Source: Lachnospiraceae bacterium UBA7054 (GTDB lineage Bacteria > Bacillota > Clostridia > Lachnospirales > Lachnospiraceae). Taken from it: a DNA stretch of 64,000 nucleotides. Positions 1 to 8,666 of this stretch are shown here, piece after piece. The position numbers and the translations under genes are program-made. How positions within the stretch are numbered: the stretch's first letter is position 1; the number at the start of each line of letters is the position of its first letter. The stretch is taken from contig DLAF01000013.1 of NCBI GenBank assembly GCA_002492725.1, positions 1 to 64,000 of the forward strand. Direction: 5' to 3'. The notes beneath the pieces are model-generated. The model was not told the DNA's origin. It saw only the letters and a program-made list of their open reading frames with translations, and did no database searches.

Positions 1-101
1 TTAGCGAGTTTCGCAATTACCTAATATCACACATTACTCTATCACTCAAAAATCCAGCCGCTTCGCGTCTGCCGCACTTCGTGCTCTTTGATTTTTTCGT
101 T

Positions 102-161
102 ATCATGTCAGGTGAAATCAAATGCTCACTTCGCTCGCGCTTGATTTCCTGCTGACATGAT
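102..161. repeat. Imperfect palindromic element at the 3' end of the ABC gene
   Basis: Arms at 102-121 and 141-161 are near-perfect inverted copies around a loop that contains CACTTCGCTCGC. The right arm and loop lie inside the ABC ATPase gene and encode its last dozen residues; the left arm lies beyond its stop. A second, smaller hairpin (GCACTTCGTGC, 75-85) follows. The structure could end the transcript or be a dispersed repeat that entered the end of the gene. No second copy was seen in this window. Confidence 0.5.
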
Positions 162-995
162 ATAGTGTACCACAATCTGATCGATGGTCGGCTTCTCGCA
201 GAGGAACGCGTTCCCCAGAAGTTCCGCCTTATCGCTTGGCAGAATCGCCTCAAAACCGTAAGCGTTCTCATCCAGCCCGATCAGTTCTTTTTTCAGCGCG
301 GGTGGGATCTTTGCGGTCTCGCCTTTCACCAGCAGGAAACTCTCAATCAGCTCATCCTTCGTCTCATAGAGAACCGTTCTGCCCCCGTGGATAAAGTAAA
401 TATAATCCGCAATCTGCTCCAAATCGTTTAAGATGTGCGTGGAAAAGATCACGCTCCGCTCCCCGTCCATCACATACGCCTGCAAAAGCTTCAATACTTC
501 CGCCCGCATCACCGGATCCAGACCATTTGTCGCCTCGTCCAACACTAACAGCTTCGTCTCTCTGGCAAACACCGAGGCAAACATCAGCAGCGTCTTCATG
601 CCTCTGGAAAAGTCTTTGGTCGCCTTATTCTCCGGCAGTTTCCAGTCACGGATCAACCCGTCGAATTTCTCTCTGGAAAAAGTCGGATAAAAGTCCTGTA
701 ACGCGCGGCGGATGTGTTTGATCTTAAAATCACCGGGGAAATAGCAGTCGTCCCCCACAAAGCCGATTTTTTCCTTGTACGCCCTCTCATCCTCCTCGCG
801 GGAGAGTCCGTCGATATGCACCTCTCCGCCGTTTGCTTTCTGAATGCCCGTGATCAGGTTCAAAGTCGTCGTCTTTCCTGAGCCATTGGCTCCCACATAA
901 CCCATAATATAGCCCTTGGGCAGAGTAAAACTGATATCCTGCAGGGCAAAATTTTTATATTGTTTCGATAAATTTTTTACTTCCAAAAGTTCCAT
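126..995 (-). CDS. ABC transporter ATP-binding protein, YtrB-like
   Basis: This is a 289-residue ATPase subunit that would power an exporter at the cytoplasmic face of the membrane. Walker A (GANGSGKTT) is at residues 35-43. The signature motif is the divergent FSRGM, and Walker B is LLVLDEATNGLD. Both the small size and the divergent signature are usual for ATPases paired with GntR/YtrA regulators. The start is preceded by GGAGGAAG. The gntR gene lies 20 bases upstream, so the two form an operon. No permease gene is visible before the left edge, so it may lie outside the window. The C-terminal residues are encoded by a palindromic element. The substrate cannot be read from the sequence; cell-envelope stress or antibiotic response is an inference from the family. 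Confidence 0.9.
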   Translation of the reverse strand: MELLEVKNLSKQYKNFALQDISFTLPKGYIMGYVGANGSGKTTTLNLITGIQKANGGEVHIDGLSREEDERAYKEKIGFVGDDCYFPGDFKIKHIRRALQDFYPTFSREKFDGLIRDWKLPENKATKDFSRGMKTLLMFASVFARETKLLVLDEATNGLDPVMRAEVLKLLQAYVMDGERSVIFSTHILNDLEQIADYIYFIHGGRTVLYETKDELIESFLLVKGETAKIPPALKKELIGLDENAYGFEAILPSDKAELLGNAFLCEKPTIDQIVVHYIMSAGNQARAK

Positions 996-1015
996 AGTCT
1001 TCCTCCATGCCGATA

Positions 1016-1387
1016 TTATGTTCCCAGCAAATTGTTAAAAATATCCCTCAATTCCTCCTCGGACATTCCCATTGTTTTCGCCGTCTCAATAGCCGTGGAC
1101 AAGCCTTCCTCAATGCGAAGAAGATACTGCTCCCGCAGAAGGGAATTGTCCGTGGCAAGCACCACGCTGCCTTTACCCTGCATGGTGGCGATGAAACCTT
1201 CCGCCTCCAACTCGCTGTACGCGCGGGTGGTGGTGATCACGCTCACGCCTATTTCCTTCGCCAGCTGCCTGATTGAAGGCAGCGTCTCTCCCTCCGGAAT
1301 CTGTCCGTTTAGAATCTGTTCCTTGAGCTGCTCCCTGATCTGCGCATAAATCGGCAGCTCCGACTGGTTCGATATGATGATCTTCAA
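1016..1387 (-). CDS. GntR-family transcriptional regulator, YtrA subfamily
   Basis: The 123-residue protein has an N-terminal winged helix of about 70 residues (motif LPSIRQLAKEIGVS, then TTTRAYSELEAEGF) and a short helical tail for dimerisation. There is no ligand-binding domain, and this short form defines the YtrA subfamily. AGGGAGG lies upstream of ATG 1387. It is the first gene of a two-gene operon with the ABC ATPase. The promoter overlaps a perfect 9-bp inverted repeat at 1448-1471, so autorepression is likely. A related motif occurs in the promoter of the diguanylate cyclase gene near 16707. Confidence 0.93.
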   Translation of the reverse strand: MKIIISNQSELPIYAQIREQLKEQILNGQIPEGETLPSIRQLAKEIGVSVITTTRAYSELEAEGFIATMQGKGSVVLATDNSLLREQYLLRIEEGLSTAIETAKTMGMSEEELRDIFNNLLGT

Positions 1388-1447
1388 TGCCTGCCTCCCT
1401 TACTCTTTTGCGCTCCCTGTCGTCACAGGTTGCGCCTTCAGTATATA

Positions 1448-1488
1448 CTGTATATATATCATTATATACAGTATGAACAGTTTGTCAA
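1448..1488 (-). promoter_or_regulatory. Promoter and operator of the gntR-ABC operon
   Basis: On the minus strand TTGACA (1483-1488) is followed after 16 bases by TATAAT (1461-1466). A perfect inverted repeat, CTGTATATA-6-TATATACAG (1448-1471), covers the -10 element and the start site. This is the arrangement expected for autorepression by the adjacent GntR protein; the regulator-site assignment is inferred. Confidence 0.75.
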
Positions 1489-1516
1489 CCTCTTATCTTA
1501 AAAAATAAGAAAAACA

Positions 1517-1544
1517 ACGGGAATGCCCTTTCAGACATTCCCGT
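1517..1544 (-). terminator. Intrinsic terminator of the tRNA-Arg gene
   Basis: Inverted arms ACGGGAATG and CATTCCCGT enclose a 10-base loop. On the minus strand they are followed by a run rich in T (TTGTTTTTCTTATTTTTT). The hairpin lies 14 bases beyond the tRNA 3' end. Confidence 0.8.
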
Positions 1545-1557
1545 CGTTCCAAAACAC

Positions 1558-1631
1558 CGTGCGTTAGAGGATTCGAACCCCCGACCTTTTGGTCCGTAGC
1601 CAAACGCTCTATCCAGCTGAGCTAAACGCAC
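1558..1631 (-). tRNA. tRNA-Arg (anticodon ACG)
   Basis: The sequence folds as a standard cloverleaf. The 7-bp acceptor stem is GTGCGTT/AACGCAC, followed by a D arm beginning GCTCAG. The anticodon loop CTACGGA on a TTTGG/CCAAA stem gives anticodon ACG, and the T arm contains GGTTCGAATCC. The discriminator base is G. CCA is not encoded and must be added after transcription. Confidence 0.97.
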
Positions 1632-1653
1632 ATCTATCTTTACAACAATGGTT

Positions 1654-1682
1654 ATTATAAAGTCTTTTTCTTAAAATGTCAA
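1654..1682 (-). promoter_or_regulatory. Sigma-A promoter of tRNA-Arg
   Basis: On the minus strand a perfect TTGACA (1677-1682) and perfect TATAAT (1654-1659) are separated by 17 bases. The expected start is about 15 bases before the mature tRNA end. Confidence 0.88.
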
Positions 1683-1722
1683 GTGCCGTCAGGCGGAAAT
1701 CTGGAAACATTCCCACATAAGA

Positions 1723-1745
1723 GGGCGGCTCTCTTAGAGCCGCCC
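1723..1745 (-). terminator. Hairpin after the chemosensory operon
   Basis: A 10-bp perfect GC-rich stem (GGGCGGCTCT/AGAGCCGCCC) with a 3-base loop lies about 60 bases beyond the MCP stop. The T tract on the minus strand is poor (TCTTATG), so it may stop transcription weakly or protect the mRNA end. Confidence 0.55.
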
Positions 1746-1806
1746 TGTAATTATCTTATATCCTTTTTGTTTCTATGTTCTTTTGGTTTCTATATCATGA
1801 CATTTC

Positions 1807-3591
1807 TTAGTATTTGCCGTAATCGCCGTCCAGAGAGATCGTAGGCTCGTCATCACGGGAAGCAGCGGAGATACTGTTGTCCATTGAATAGCCGCCATTG
1901 TAGGAATCTGCCGCCAACTGATACTTCGCCATCAGATTCTTTAAGGTAAGCGCCTGGTTGGAAAGTTCCTCGCTGGCTGCCGCACACTCCTGACTGGTAG
2001 CCGCATTGGTCTGTACCACGGTAGATACCTGAGAAATTGCCTGGTCGATCTGGGAGATTGCCGTCGCCTGGTCGTTGGAAGATGTCGTGATATTGCTGAT
2101 CAATCCTACGATCTCGTCGATGGAGGTTACGATTTCGTCGAGAGACTTTGCCGTATCCTGTGCAATCTTCGTACCATTGCCAACCTTGTGGATCGTATCG
2201 TCGATCATCTCTGCCGTCTCGCTTGCTGCAGCCGCACTCTTTGCCGCCAGATTTCTGACTTCCTCAGCCACAACCGCAAAGCCCTTGCCGTGTACGCCTG
2301 CTCTTGCCGCCTCAACTGCTGCGTTCAAAGCCAAAATGTTGGTCTGGAATGCAATATCGTCAATGGTCTTAATGATCTTGGAAATTGTCTCGGAGGAAGC
2401 ATTGATATCATCCATTGCTCCGATCATGGACTTCATCTGCTCGTTGCCGGATGCTGCCATTTCTTTGATGTTATTCACAAGCACATTTGCTTCGCCTGCC
2501 TGCGTCGCATTCTCTTTTGTGCGCTGTGTTACCTCGTCCATGGAAGCAGTTACCTGTTCGATTGCACTCGCCTGCTCTGTAGAACCCTGTGCAAGCGCCT
2601 GGCTGGCATTTGCCACCTGCTCGGAACCAACGGTGATCTGTGCGCTCGCTTCCTTTACGTTGCTCAGTGTCATGTTGTTCTCAGACAACAGTCTGACGAT
2701 TGCCTTACCCAGCACATCCTTATCACTTCTCGGATTTGCTTCCTTGGTCAGATCGCCATGGGAAATTGCCTCCGTAATCTTAGTCTGCTCCTTGACAGCC
2801 TCTGCCATCCGCGCAAACTCATCCAGCAGTTCGCCCAGATCATCATTGTTAATCTTTTCACAGTCAACATTGATCTCACCCATGGCCATCCTTTTCGCTG
2901 CCTCGGAAAGTTTTGCCATGGGAGTGGTGATTGCCTTGATCAAGAACAGGCTGTACGCAATGGCGATCAGAATCGCTACCACTACCACTGCCACCTCAAT
3001 AATGGCCAGACCTGTCACCTGTTTCTGAATCAATTCTTCTTTTTCTCTGGAACTTGTTTCCATCGCAGTGATCAAATCTGTCAGACCTGCTTCCACTTCA
3101 TCTGCAATCACCTTACCGTTTGTCATCAGGTCGTTGACTGCCTCCTGCACCTGACCGGATTTCGCCATGTCGATATCCTTCTGCGTGGAATCATACCAGG
3201 AATTGATCTTGTCCACCACAACCTGATACTGCGCCGTAATCTCAGGGTCGGAATCTCCCATCCTGTTCACGAAAAGCTGCAGATACTCTGCGGCGTCCGC
3301 TTTATATTTCTCGATCATATCTTCCTGCTGTTTTAACGCATCCGCATCATCGTAGTAGGCAAACAAAATATTTCGCACCCGCACCTTGATGTTACAGAAG
3401 CTGGCAAAGGCCTGTGTCACATCATATTGCGCCAAAGACTGGTTATTCAGGCTGGACCGCGCCGTGTTCACCATATTGGAAGACCACAAGCCCACTCCCG
3501 CGATAATAACCATCAAAATCAAAAGCAAAACACTGAATAGCAAAATCTTTCCCTTGACTGTCATGTCTTTAATTGAAAATCTCTTCTTCAT
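1807..3591 (-). CDS. Methyl-accepting chemotaxis protein
   Basis: This 594-residue transmembrane chemoreceptor signals to CheA through CheW. Membrane segments are at about residues 16-38 and 193-217. They enclose an extracellular four-helix-bundle type sensor of about 150 residues that contains no cysteine cluster. A HAMP linker and a long coiled-coil signalling hairpin follow, with the conserved tip around IAFQTNILALNAAVEAARAG. The start is preceded by AAAGGAGAG. It is the last gene of the operon, 15 bases after cheW. The ligand cannot be predicted. Confidence 0.96.
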   Translation of the reverse strand: MKKRFSIKDMTVKGKILLFSVLLLILMVIIAGVGLWSSNMVNTARSSLNNQSLAQYDVTQAFASFCNIKVRVRNILFAYYDDADALKQQEDMIEKYKADAAEYLQLFVNRMGDSDPEITAQYQVVVDKINSWYDSTQKDIDMAKSGQVQEAVNDLMTNGKVIADEVEAGLTDLITAMETSSREKEELIQKQVTGLAIIEVAVVVVAILIAIAYSLFLIKAITTPMAKLSEAAKRMAMGEINVDCEKINNDDLGELLDEFARMAEAVKEQTKITEAISHGDLTKEANPRSDKDVLGKAIVRLLSENNMTLSNVKEASAQITVGSEQVANASQALAQGSTEQASAIEQVTASMDEVTQRTKENATQAGEANVLVNNIKEMAASGNEQMKSMIGAMDDINASSETISKIIKTIDDIAFQTNILALNAAVEAARAGVHGKGFAVVAEEVRNLAAKSAAAASETAEMIDDTIHKVGNGTKIAQDTAKSLDEIVTSIDEIVGLISNITTSSNDQATAISQIDQAISQVSTVVQTNAATSQECAAASEELSNQALTLKNLMAKYQLAADSYNGGYSMDNSISAASRDDEPTISLDGDYGKY

Positions 3592-3606
3592 GGTAATCTC
3601 TCCTTT

Positions 3607-4149
3607 TTATGATTGTTCTTCCTTGCGGCTTTCTTCTACCACTGCCACTAAATCATCCTGTTTGATCAGCTTCTCGGGGTCAAGAAGGAGCGTTACATTA
3701 TCCTCGGTCTTCGCAAGACCGTAAACATATTTATTATGTTCATGCTCTTTCCTTCCCAGAGAGGGCGGCGGCGCGATACTGTCCTCTGCGATCGTATCCA
3801 CATCCGCCAATTTCTCCACGATCAGACCGATCATGGTTGTTTTTACATCAATGACGATAATACACGTCCTGTCCGTATATTCGCACGGTTCCATCTTAAA
3901 TCTGGTGCGGACATCGATCACAGGAATGATCTTGCCTCGGAGATTAATCAGCCCCTTGATATAATCGTCTACCTCAGGGATCGCCGCAATCGGCTGCATC
4001 GCAATGATCTCATTCACATAGCTGATGCTGATGCCGAAGAACTCTTTCCCAATCTGAAAAGTCATGAACATTCCTTTTTGGGAATCATCTTCTTCCAACA
4101 GCTCTTCCGTATCATCCATTTCTTCTTTCTTTAATAAATCTTCGGCCAT
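3607..4149 (-). CDS. cheW: Chemotaxis coupling protein CheW
   Basis: The 180-residue cytoplasmic adaptor links the receptor to CheA. After an acidic 25-residue N-terminal tail it has the usual CheW beta-barrel signatures: FFGISISYVNEII, then GLINLRGKIIPVIDVRTRF. The tail makes it slightly longer than usual. AAAGGAG precedes the start, and the cheA stop is 3 bases upstream, so translation is probably coupled. Confidence 0.95.
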   Translation of the reverse strand: MAEDLLKKEEMDDTEELLEEDDSQKGMFMTFQIGKEFFGISISYVNEIIAMQPIAAIPEVDDYIKGLINLRGKIIPVIDVRTRFKMEPCEYTDRTCIIVIDVKTTMIGLIVEKLADVDTIAEDSIAPPPSLGRKEHEHNKYVYGLAKTEDNVTLLLDPEKLIKQDDLVAVVEESRKEEQS

Positions 4150-4152
4150 GTA

Positions 4153-6285
4153 CTATCTCCTTTCTCCGTCATGCATCAGCAGTCCGGCAATATCCAGGAT
4201 CAGTGCAATGCTTCCGTCTCCCAGCTGCGTACAGCCCGAAAGTCCTTTGACTTTTCTGACATAGGACGGGATCGGTTTGACCACGATCTCCTGCTCCTGC
4301 AGCAGCTTGTCGATCAGAACGCATACCTGACTGCCTTCATGCTCCAACACAACGATGATTCCCTCTTCAATCTTATTGACCGAATCAGGTAAATCATACT
4401 TTTCATTCAGGCGGATAAAGGGAAAGCATTCGCCTCGGAGTACAATATATTCTTCGCCGCTCGGTTCCTGAATGAGAGAATCTTCTCCCACTCTCACAAA
4501 TTCCTTGATCGACGCCGTCTCAATCACAAACGGAGAATTACCTACCTGCACCACGATCCCGTTGATGATTGCCAATGTTAACGGGATCACCAGGGTCATC
4601 TCAGATCCTTCAAACTCTACGCTGGAGATATCGAGCCTTCCGCTGATGGACTGGATATTCTTTACCACCACGTCCATACCAACGCCTCTGCCGGAATACT
4701 CCGTAACCTCTTCTTTCGTGGAAAAGCCCGGCAGCGTGATAAAGCGAAAGATTTCCTTCTCACTGAACTCGCTCATTGGCTTATTCTCAATCACGCCCTT
4801 CTCCAGAGCCTTTTGGTATAATTTTTCTTTATTTAAGCCTTTACCGTCATCCTTAACGCTGATATAAACCTTACCGCCCTCGTTCTTTGCTTCCAGCGTA
4901 ATCTTTCCTTTGGCCGGTTTGCCGATCGAAGTACGATCCTCAGCATTCTCTTCGATACCGTGATCCACCGAGTTTCTCACAAGGTGCATCAACGGGTCGG
5001 TAATGTGCTCGATGATGTTCTTATCCACTTCCGTATTCTCACCGATCACCTCAAGCTCAATATCCTTGCCCAGCTTTCTGGAGACGTCGAAGACAATTCT
5101 CCTCATTTTCTGGAATACGTTAGTCAGCGGCATCATGCGCATCGACATGATGACCTCCTGCAGCTCCGTGGTGATCTTGGAAAGCTGCCCGGAAGCCTTC
5201 TGGAAATTGGAGAGCTCCAGTCCCGGCACCTTCAGGTCGGGATTCTGCAATACCACCGCCTCCGCGATGACAAGCTCGCCGATCAGGTCCATCAGCGCGT
5301 CCATCTTCTCCACATTCACGCTGATAATGCTCTGCTGCTTCGGCTGGTTCTTTGCCAGTGTCTTACCTTTTCCGGCTTCCTTGGTTTTGACCACATAGTC
5401 GCCGGGTTTGGGTCCTTCCTTCTTTGCTTCCTTTTCGTCACTCTTCGCCGCTTCCACCGGCTGCGGAGCGGGCACTGCATCCTCTCTGCCAAACTCTCCG
5501 AGTGCGTTGCCGTACTCTTCCTTCGTCAGCTCGTCAAAGTTGATCTCTTCCGCCTCGGAGCTGTCGATCAGAGCAATAACCTCCTCTTTGGAGCTCTTTG
5601 TCTGCAGCAGCATATGAAAACCTTCCGCAACAATCACATCGGCGCTGGCCTCGTTAGAAAGGATATCGTCCGGCGTATAAAGCAGATCCTCCGCCACTTC
5701 CTTCAGGGCGTAGGTAGCCGAATAAGCCCTCAGATTACTCATCTGCGTATCGCTTCGATAATGGATCGAAATCCGATAAAAATGACTGTCATCCCCTGCC
5801 ACTGGCGTAATGTAGAACTGTGTAGGCTCCACATGCCTGTTCGCCTGCGGCATCTCAATGCCCTGTTTCTTGATCTCACCTTTCAAACGACCAAGAAACT
5901 CATCCAGATCCTCCACAAGCTGCTTTTCATCGCCATCGGGAGTGTCTCCGTTCTTCAGTTTGTCAAGCTCTCCCGTCACGAAATCCGAAACTGCCAGTAC
6001 TTTCTCCACCAGTTCCATGTGGGGTACGTCATCCGGATGGGATTCTCTCAGGTAGTAAAAGACATCTTCCAGCTTATGGGTCACTTTCGTGATGTTTTCA
6101 TACATCAAAACCCCTGAGGAACCTTTGATGGTGTGCATGATACGGAAAATCTCATTGATATCGGCATCATCGAAGCAATCAGCATCCTGTTTTTCTAATA
6201 TAATGCCTTCCAGTTTTTCCAAAAGCTGGCCGCTCTCGTACAAAAACATGTCAAGCATACTTTCTGTGTTGAATTCTTCTGCCAT
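4153..6285 (-). CDS. cheA: Chemotaxis histidine kinase CheA
   Basis: This 710-residue kinase autophosphorylates and passes phosphate to CheY and CheB. The P1 domain carries the acceptor His51 in MHTIKGSSG. A P2-like docking region lies at about residues 150-260. It is followed by a charged linker, the P3 dimerisation helices, the P4 ATPase (HLVRNSVDHGIE, DDGKGL, GRGVGMDVV) and the CheW-like P5 domain at the end. GAGGAGG precedes ATG 6285. All canonical residues are present, so the protein should be active. Confidence 0.97.
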   Translation of the reverse strand: MAEEFNTESMLDMFLYESGQLLEKLEGIILEKQDADCFDDADINEIFRIMHTIKGSSGVLMYENITKVTHKLEDVFYYLRESHPDDVPHMELVEKVLAVSDFVTGELDKLKNGDTPDGDEKQLVEDLDEFLGRLKGEIKKQGIEMPQANRHVEPTQFYITPVAGDDSHFYRISIHYRSDTQMSNLRAYSATYALKEVAEDLLYTPDDILSNEASADVIVAEGFHMLLQTKSSKEEVIALIDSSEAEEINFDELTKEEYGNALGEFGREDAVPAPQPVEAAKSDEKEAKKEGPKPGDYVVKTKEAGKGKTLAKNQPKQQSIISVNVEKMDALMDLIGELVIAEAVVLQNPDLKVPGLELSNFQKASGQLSKITTELQEVIMSMRMMPLTNVFQKMRRIVFDVSRKLGKDIELEVIGENTEVDKNIIEHITDPLMHLVRNSVDHGIEENAEDRTSIGKPAKGKITLEAKNEGGKVYISVKDDGKGLNKEKLYQKALEKGVIENKPMSEFSEKEIFRFITLPGFSTKEEVTEYSGRGVGMDVVVKNIQSISGRLDISSVEFEGSEMTLVIPLTLAIINGIVVQVGNSPFVIETASIKEFVRVGEDSLIQEPSGEEYIVLRGECFPFIRLNEKYDLPDSVNKIEEGIIVVLEHEGSQVCVLIDKLLQEQEIVVKPIPSYVRKVKGLSGCTQLGDGSIALILDIAGLLMHDGERR

Positions 6286-6319
6286 ATTTCCTCCTCATCT
6301 TAAGGATTGCCCAGATTTT

Positions 6320-6712
6320 CTAAATCAGCCCCAGCTTCTTTAAAACCTTTTCAAACTTCTCCACATCTATCGGTTTTCCGGCATAGGCTTCACATCCAAG
6401 CTCGAACGCCATCTTAACATTGCGTTCGTCATTCAGCGCCGTGGTCATTATTACCTTGACGCGCTTGCTCTTAGGGATACCCTTCTGCGCCTCAATGTCA
6501 CGGATCGCTTTCAACACCTGATAGCCGTCCATAACCGGCATCATCACATCCAGGCAGGCCAGATCGTAGGGTTCACCGTCCTCAAGCGCCATCATAAAGG
6601 CATCCACAGCTTCTTCGCCATCCACCATCACGTCACATTCTCCATAACGCGAAAGCTGTTTGTCCATAAACTTGCGACTGGCGAAATCGTCCTCAGCCAA
6701 CAAAATCTTCAT
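6320..6712 (-). CDS. CheY-like single-domain response regulator
   Basis: This 130-residue stand-alone receiver has the acidic pocket D8/D9, phosphoacceptor D55 (LDVMMPVMDG), T90/T91 and K113. It has no output domain. As the only single-domain receiver in the operon it could serve as the CheY of the CheA pathway. It could also shuttle phosphate between the operon's PAS kinase and its free HPt protein. GAAAGGAG precedes the start. Flagellar genes are not present in the window, so its target is unknown. Confidence 0.92.
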   Translation of the reverse strand: MKILLAEDDFASRKFMDKQLSRYGECDVMVDGEEAVDAFMMALEDGEPYDLACLDVMMPVMDGYQVLKAIRDIEAQKGIPKSKRVKVIMTTALNDERNVKMAFELGCEAYAGKPIDVEKFEKVLKKLGLI

Positions 6713-6771
6713 CTGCGCCCAGCTCCTTTCTTCTCATATTTTACTCCATTTCCGCATTCTTACTGCTAAAT

Positions 6772-7797
6772 CTATTTGCTCAACAGGTCATAAACCTTCC
6801 CTGCGATTGCCGTGATTGGAGCCTGCTGCTGTACCGCGCCATTGTCAAAGGCAACTTTCGGCATACCGTAGACGACACATGTTGCCTCGTCCTGTCCTAC
6901 CGTCAGCGCGCCTGCATTACGCATCTCCAAAAGACCTTTCGCACCGTCGCCTCCCATACCTGTCAGGATAACACCAACCGCCTTGTTGCCGGCTGCCTTC
7001 GCCACCGAGGAAAACAATACGTCCACGGAGGGACAATGTCCGCTCACCTTCTCGGTGCCCCGGCATTCTACCTGATAGATTCCGTTCACTTTGACAAGCC
7101 TCATCTGCCTGTCTCCGGGTGCGATCAGCACCTGCCCCTGTAAGACACGGTCGCCGGTCTCAGCTTCCTTTACCGCCACTTCACACTGATTATTTAAGCG
7201 TTCCGCATACATCTTGGTAAATCCCGGCGGCATATGCTGAACAATGACAACGCCCGGAATGTCCCTCTTAAATCTCTTGACCACCTCAAAAATAGCCTCG
7301 GTTCCTCCCGTGGACGCGCCAATCGCGACAATTCTGTCCTTGCCGCCCGCTGCGCTGATATGTCCCATAATGGATGAACCGTCCGCCCGCTTCAGCTTTC
7401 CGACCTTTGCGGTGGAGGCAATCTTTACCTTCGCTGCCAGCTCCTGCGAAAGGAAGTTGTTTAACTGCTCCTGATTTAAGTTGGTCGGCTTGTTTACAAA
7501 ATCTACCGCGCCCGCCTCCAGCGCGTCAAATACCTTATTATTTAAGGAACTGATCATAACGACGGGAAGAGGATACTGCGGCATCAGCCTCCGCAAAAAC
7601 TCGATGCCGTTCATCTTCGGCATCTCCACATCCAGCGTCATCACATCCGGCTTGTATTTTAAAATGGCGTCTCGCGCTTGGTAGACGTCCTCCACATCCG
7701 CCACTACCTCGATATTCGGGTCTGCATTCAGGCCCCTAACCAAAAGCTTACGGAACATCAGCGAATCGTCTACCACCAATACTCTGATAGGCATCAT
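6772..7797 (-). CDS. cheB: Chemotaxis response regulator protein-glutamate methylesterase CheB
   Basis: The enzyme removes methyl groups (and may deamidate glutamines) on chemoreceptors during adaptation. The N-terminal receiver has acceptor D56 (LDVEMPKMNG). The C-terminal esterase shows the catalytic triad in GASTGGTEA (Ser), QHMPPGF (His) and GMGGDGAKG (Asp). An in-frame TTG lies two codons upstream at 7803, but ATG 7797 is better spaced from the GTAGGGA site. The cheR stop overlaps this ribosome-binding region, indicating coupling. Confidence 0.96.
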   Translation of the reverse strand: MMPIRVLVVDDSLMFRKLLVRGLNADPNIEVVADVEDVYQARDAILKYKPDVMTLDVEMPKMNGIEFLRRLMPQYPLPVVMISSLNNKVFDALEAGAVDFVNKPTNLNQEQLNNFLSQELAAKVKIASTAKVGKLKRADGSSIMGHISAAGGKDRIVAIGASTGGTEAIFEVVKRFKRDIPGVVIVQHMPPGFTKMYAERLNNQCEVAVKEAETGDRVLQGQVLIAPGDRQMRLVKVNGIYQVECRGTEKVSGHCPSVDVLFSSVAKAAGNKAVGVILTGMGGDGAKGLLEMRNAGALTVGQDEATCVVYGMPKVAFDNGAVQQQAPITAIAGKVYDLLSK

Positions 7798-7807
7798 TTT
7801 CAATTCC

Positions 7808-8611
7808 CTACTTTCTATAAATTGATGGCTGAACGTAATTGAACTTTACCTTCTGGCGGTCCAGCCTCTCCGTCAGTCCGATAAAGAGATAACCGCCCGG
7901 CTCCATATGATCATAGATCCGCTCGATCAGCGGATACTTGATATCATCCTGGAAATAGATCATTACGTTCCTTAAAAATACAATATGAAATTTCTTTTTA
8001 AATGGGATAGGATCCATCAGGTTAAACTGCCTGAAAATCACCTCTTTTTTCAACTCGTCCTTTACCCGGAACTCTTCTTCGCTGATTTGCTTAAAGTAAT
8101 GCTTTTTCCAACCCGGCGGCAGCGGATCAATGTGCTCCCGCAGATATACGCCTTTTGCGGCGTGATCCAAAACCCGCATGGAAATGTCCGTCGCCAACAA
8201 TCTCGTATCCCAGGCAGGCTGTTCCATGGCAAAAAAATCCTTGATAATCATCGCCATCGTGTAGGGTTCTTCCCCTGTTGAGGAAGCGCCGCACCAGACT
8301 CTTAAGTCTCTTGTGTTCTTTGCCTTGGCCTTTGCCCAGGGAAGAGCGACATTTTTCAGGAAATCAAAATGCTCGCTCTCTCGCATAAAGTATGTATGGT
8401 TCGTGGTCAGAATGTTGATCAGATCCGTGGACTCACTGCCCTTCGGATTCTTTTCCACCTTTTCCATGAACTCATTGTAATTCGCATAACCGTTGCGGGC
8501 CAGATAGTTCTCCAGTCTTCCGCCCACCAGGACCCTTTTCTGACTCAGATCAATGCCATAATGATTATGGACATAGCCGACGATCCGCTGAAATTCGCTG
8601 TCGGTAATCAC
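7808..8611 (-). CDS. cheR: Chemotaxis protein methyltransferase CheR
   Basis: The 267-residue SAM-dependent methyltransferase methylates receptor glutamates. It has the N-terminal helical domain followed by the SAM-binding core (RVWCGASSTGEEPYTMAMII), with FLRNVMIYF further on. The start is GTG at 8611, with GGGAGG eight bases upstream. It lies directly before cheB in the operon. Confidence 0.96.
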   Translation of the reverse strand: MITDSEFQRIVGYVHNHYGIDLSQKRVLVGGRLENYLARNGYANYNEFMEKVEKNPKGSESTDLINILTTNHTYFMRESEHFDFLKNVALPWAKAKAKNTRDLRVWCGASSTGEEPYTMAMIIKDFFAMEQPAWDTRLLATDISMRVLDHAAKGVYLREHIDPLPPGWKKHYFKQISEEEFRVKDELKKEVIFRQFNLMDPIPFKKKFHIVFLRNVMIYFQDDIKYPLIERIYDHMEPGGYLFIGLTERLDRQKVKFNYVQPSIYRK

Positions 8612-8666
8612 TGTTTCCGCCTCCCTAAATAACCATCTTTAATTAAACCATAGAATCAGCCAAAAG

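Noticed and set aside
2188..3336. Long plus-strand ORF (382 codons) opposite the MCP gene
   Set aside because: It is antisense to a gene with clear domains, is rich in Cys, His and Leu as expected for reverse-strand translation, and has no ribosome site or promoter.
4960..6117. Plus-strand ORF of 385 codons opposite cheA
   Set aside because: It is antisense to conserved CheA domains and its composition is typical of a shadow (His, Leu and Arg-rich).
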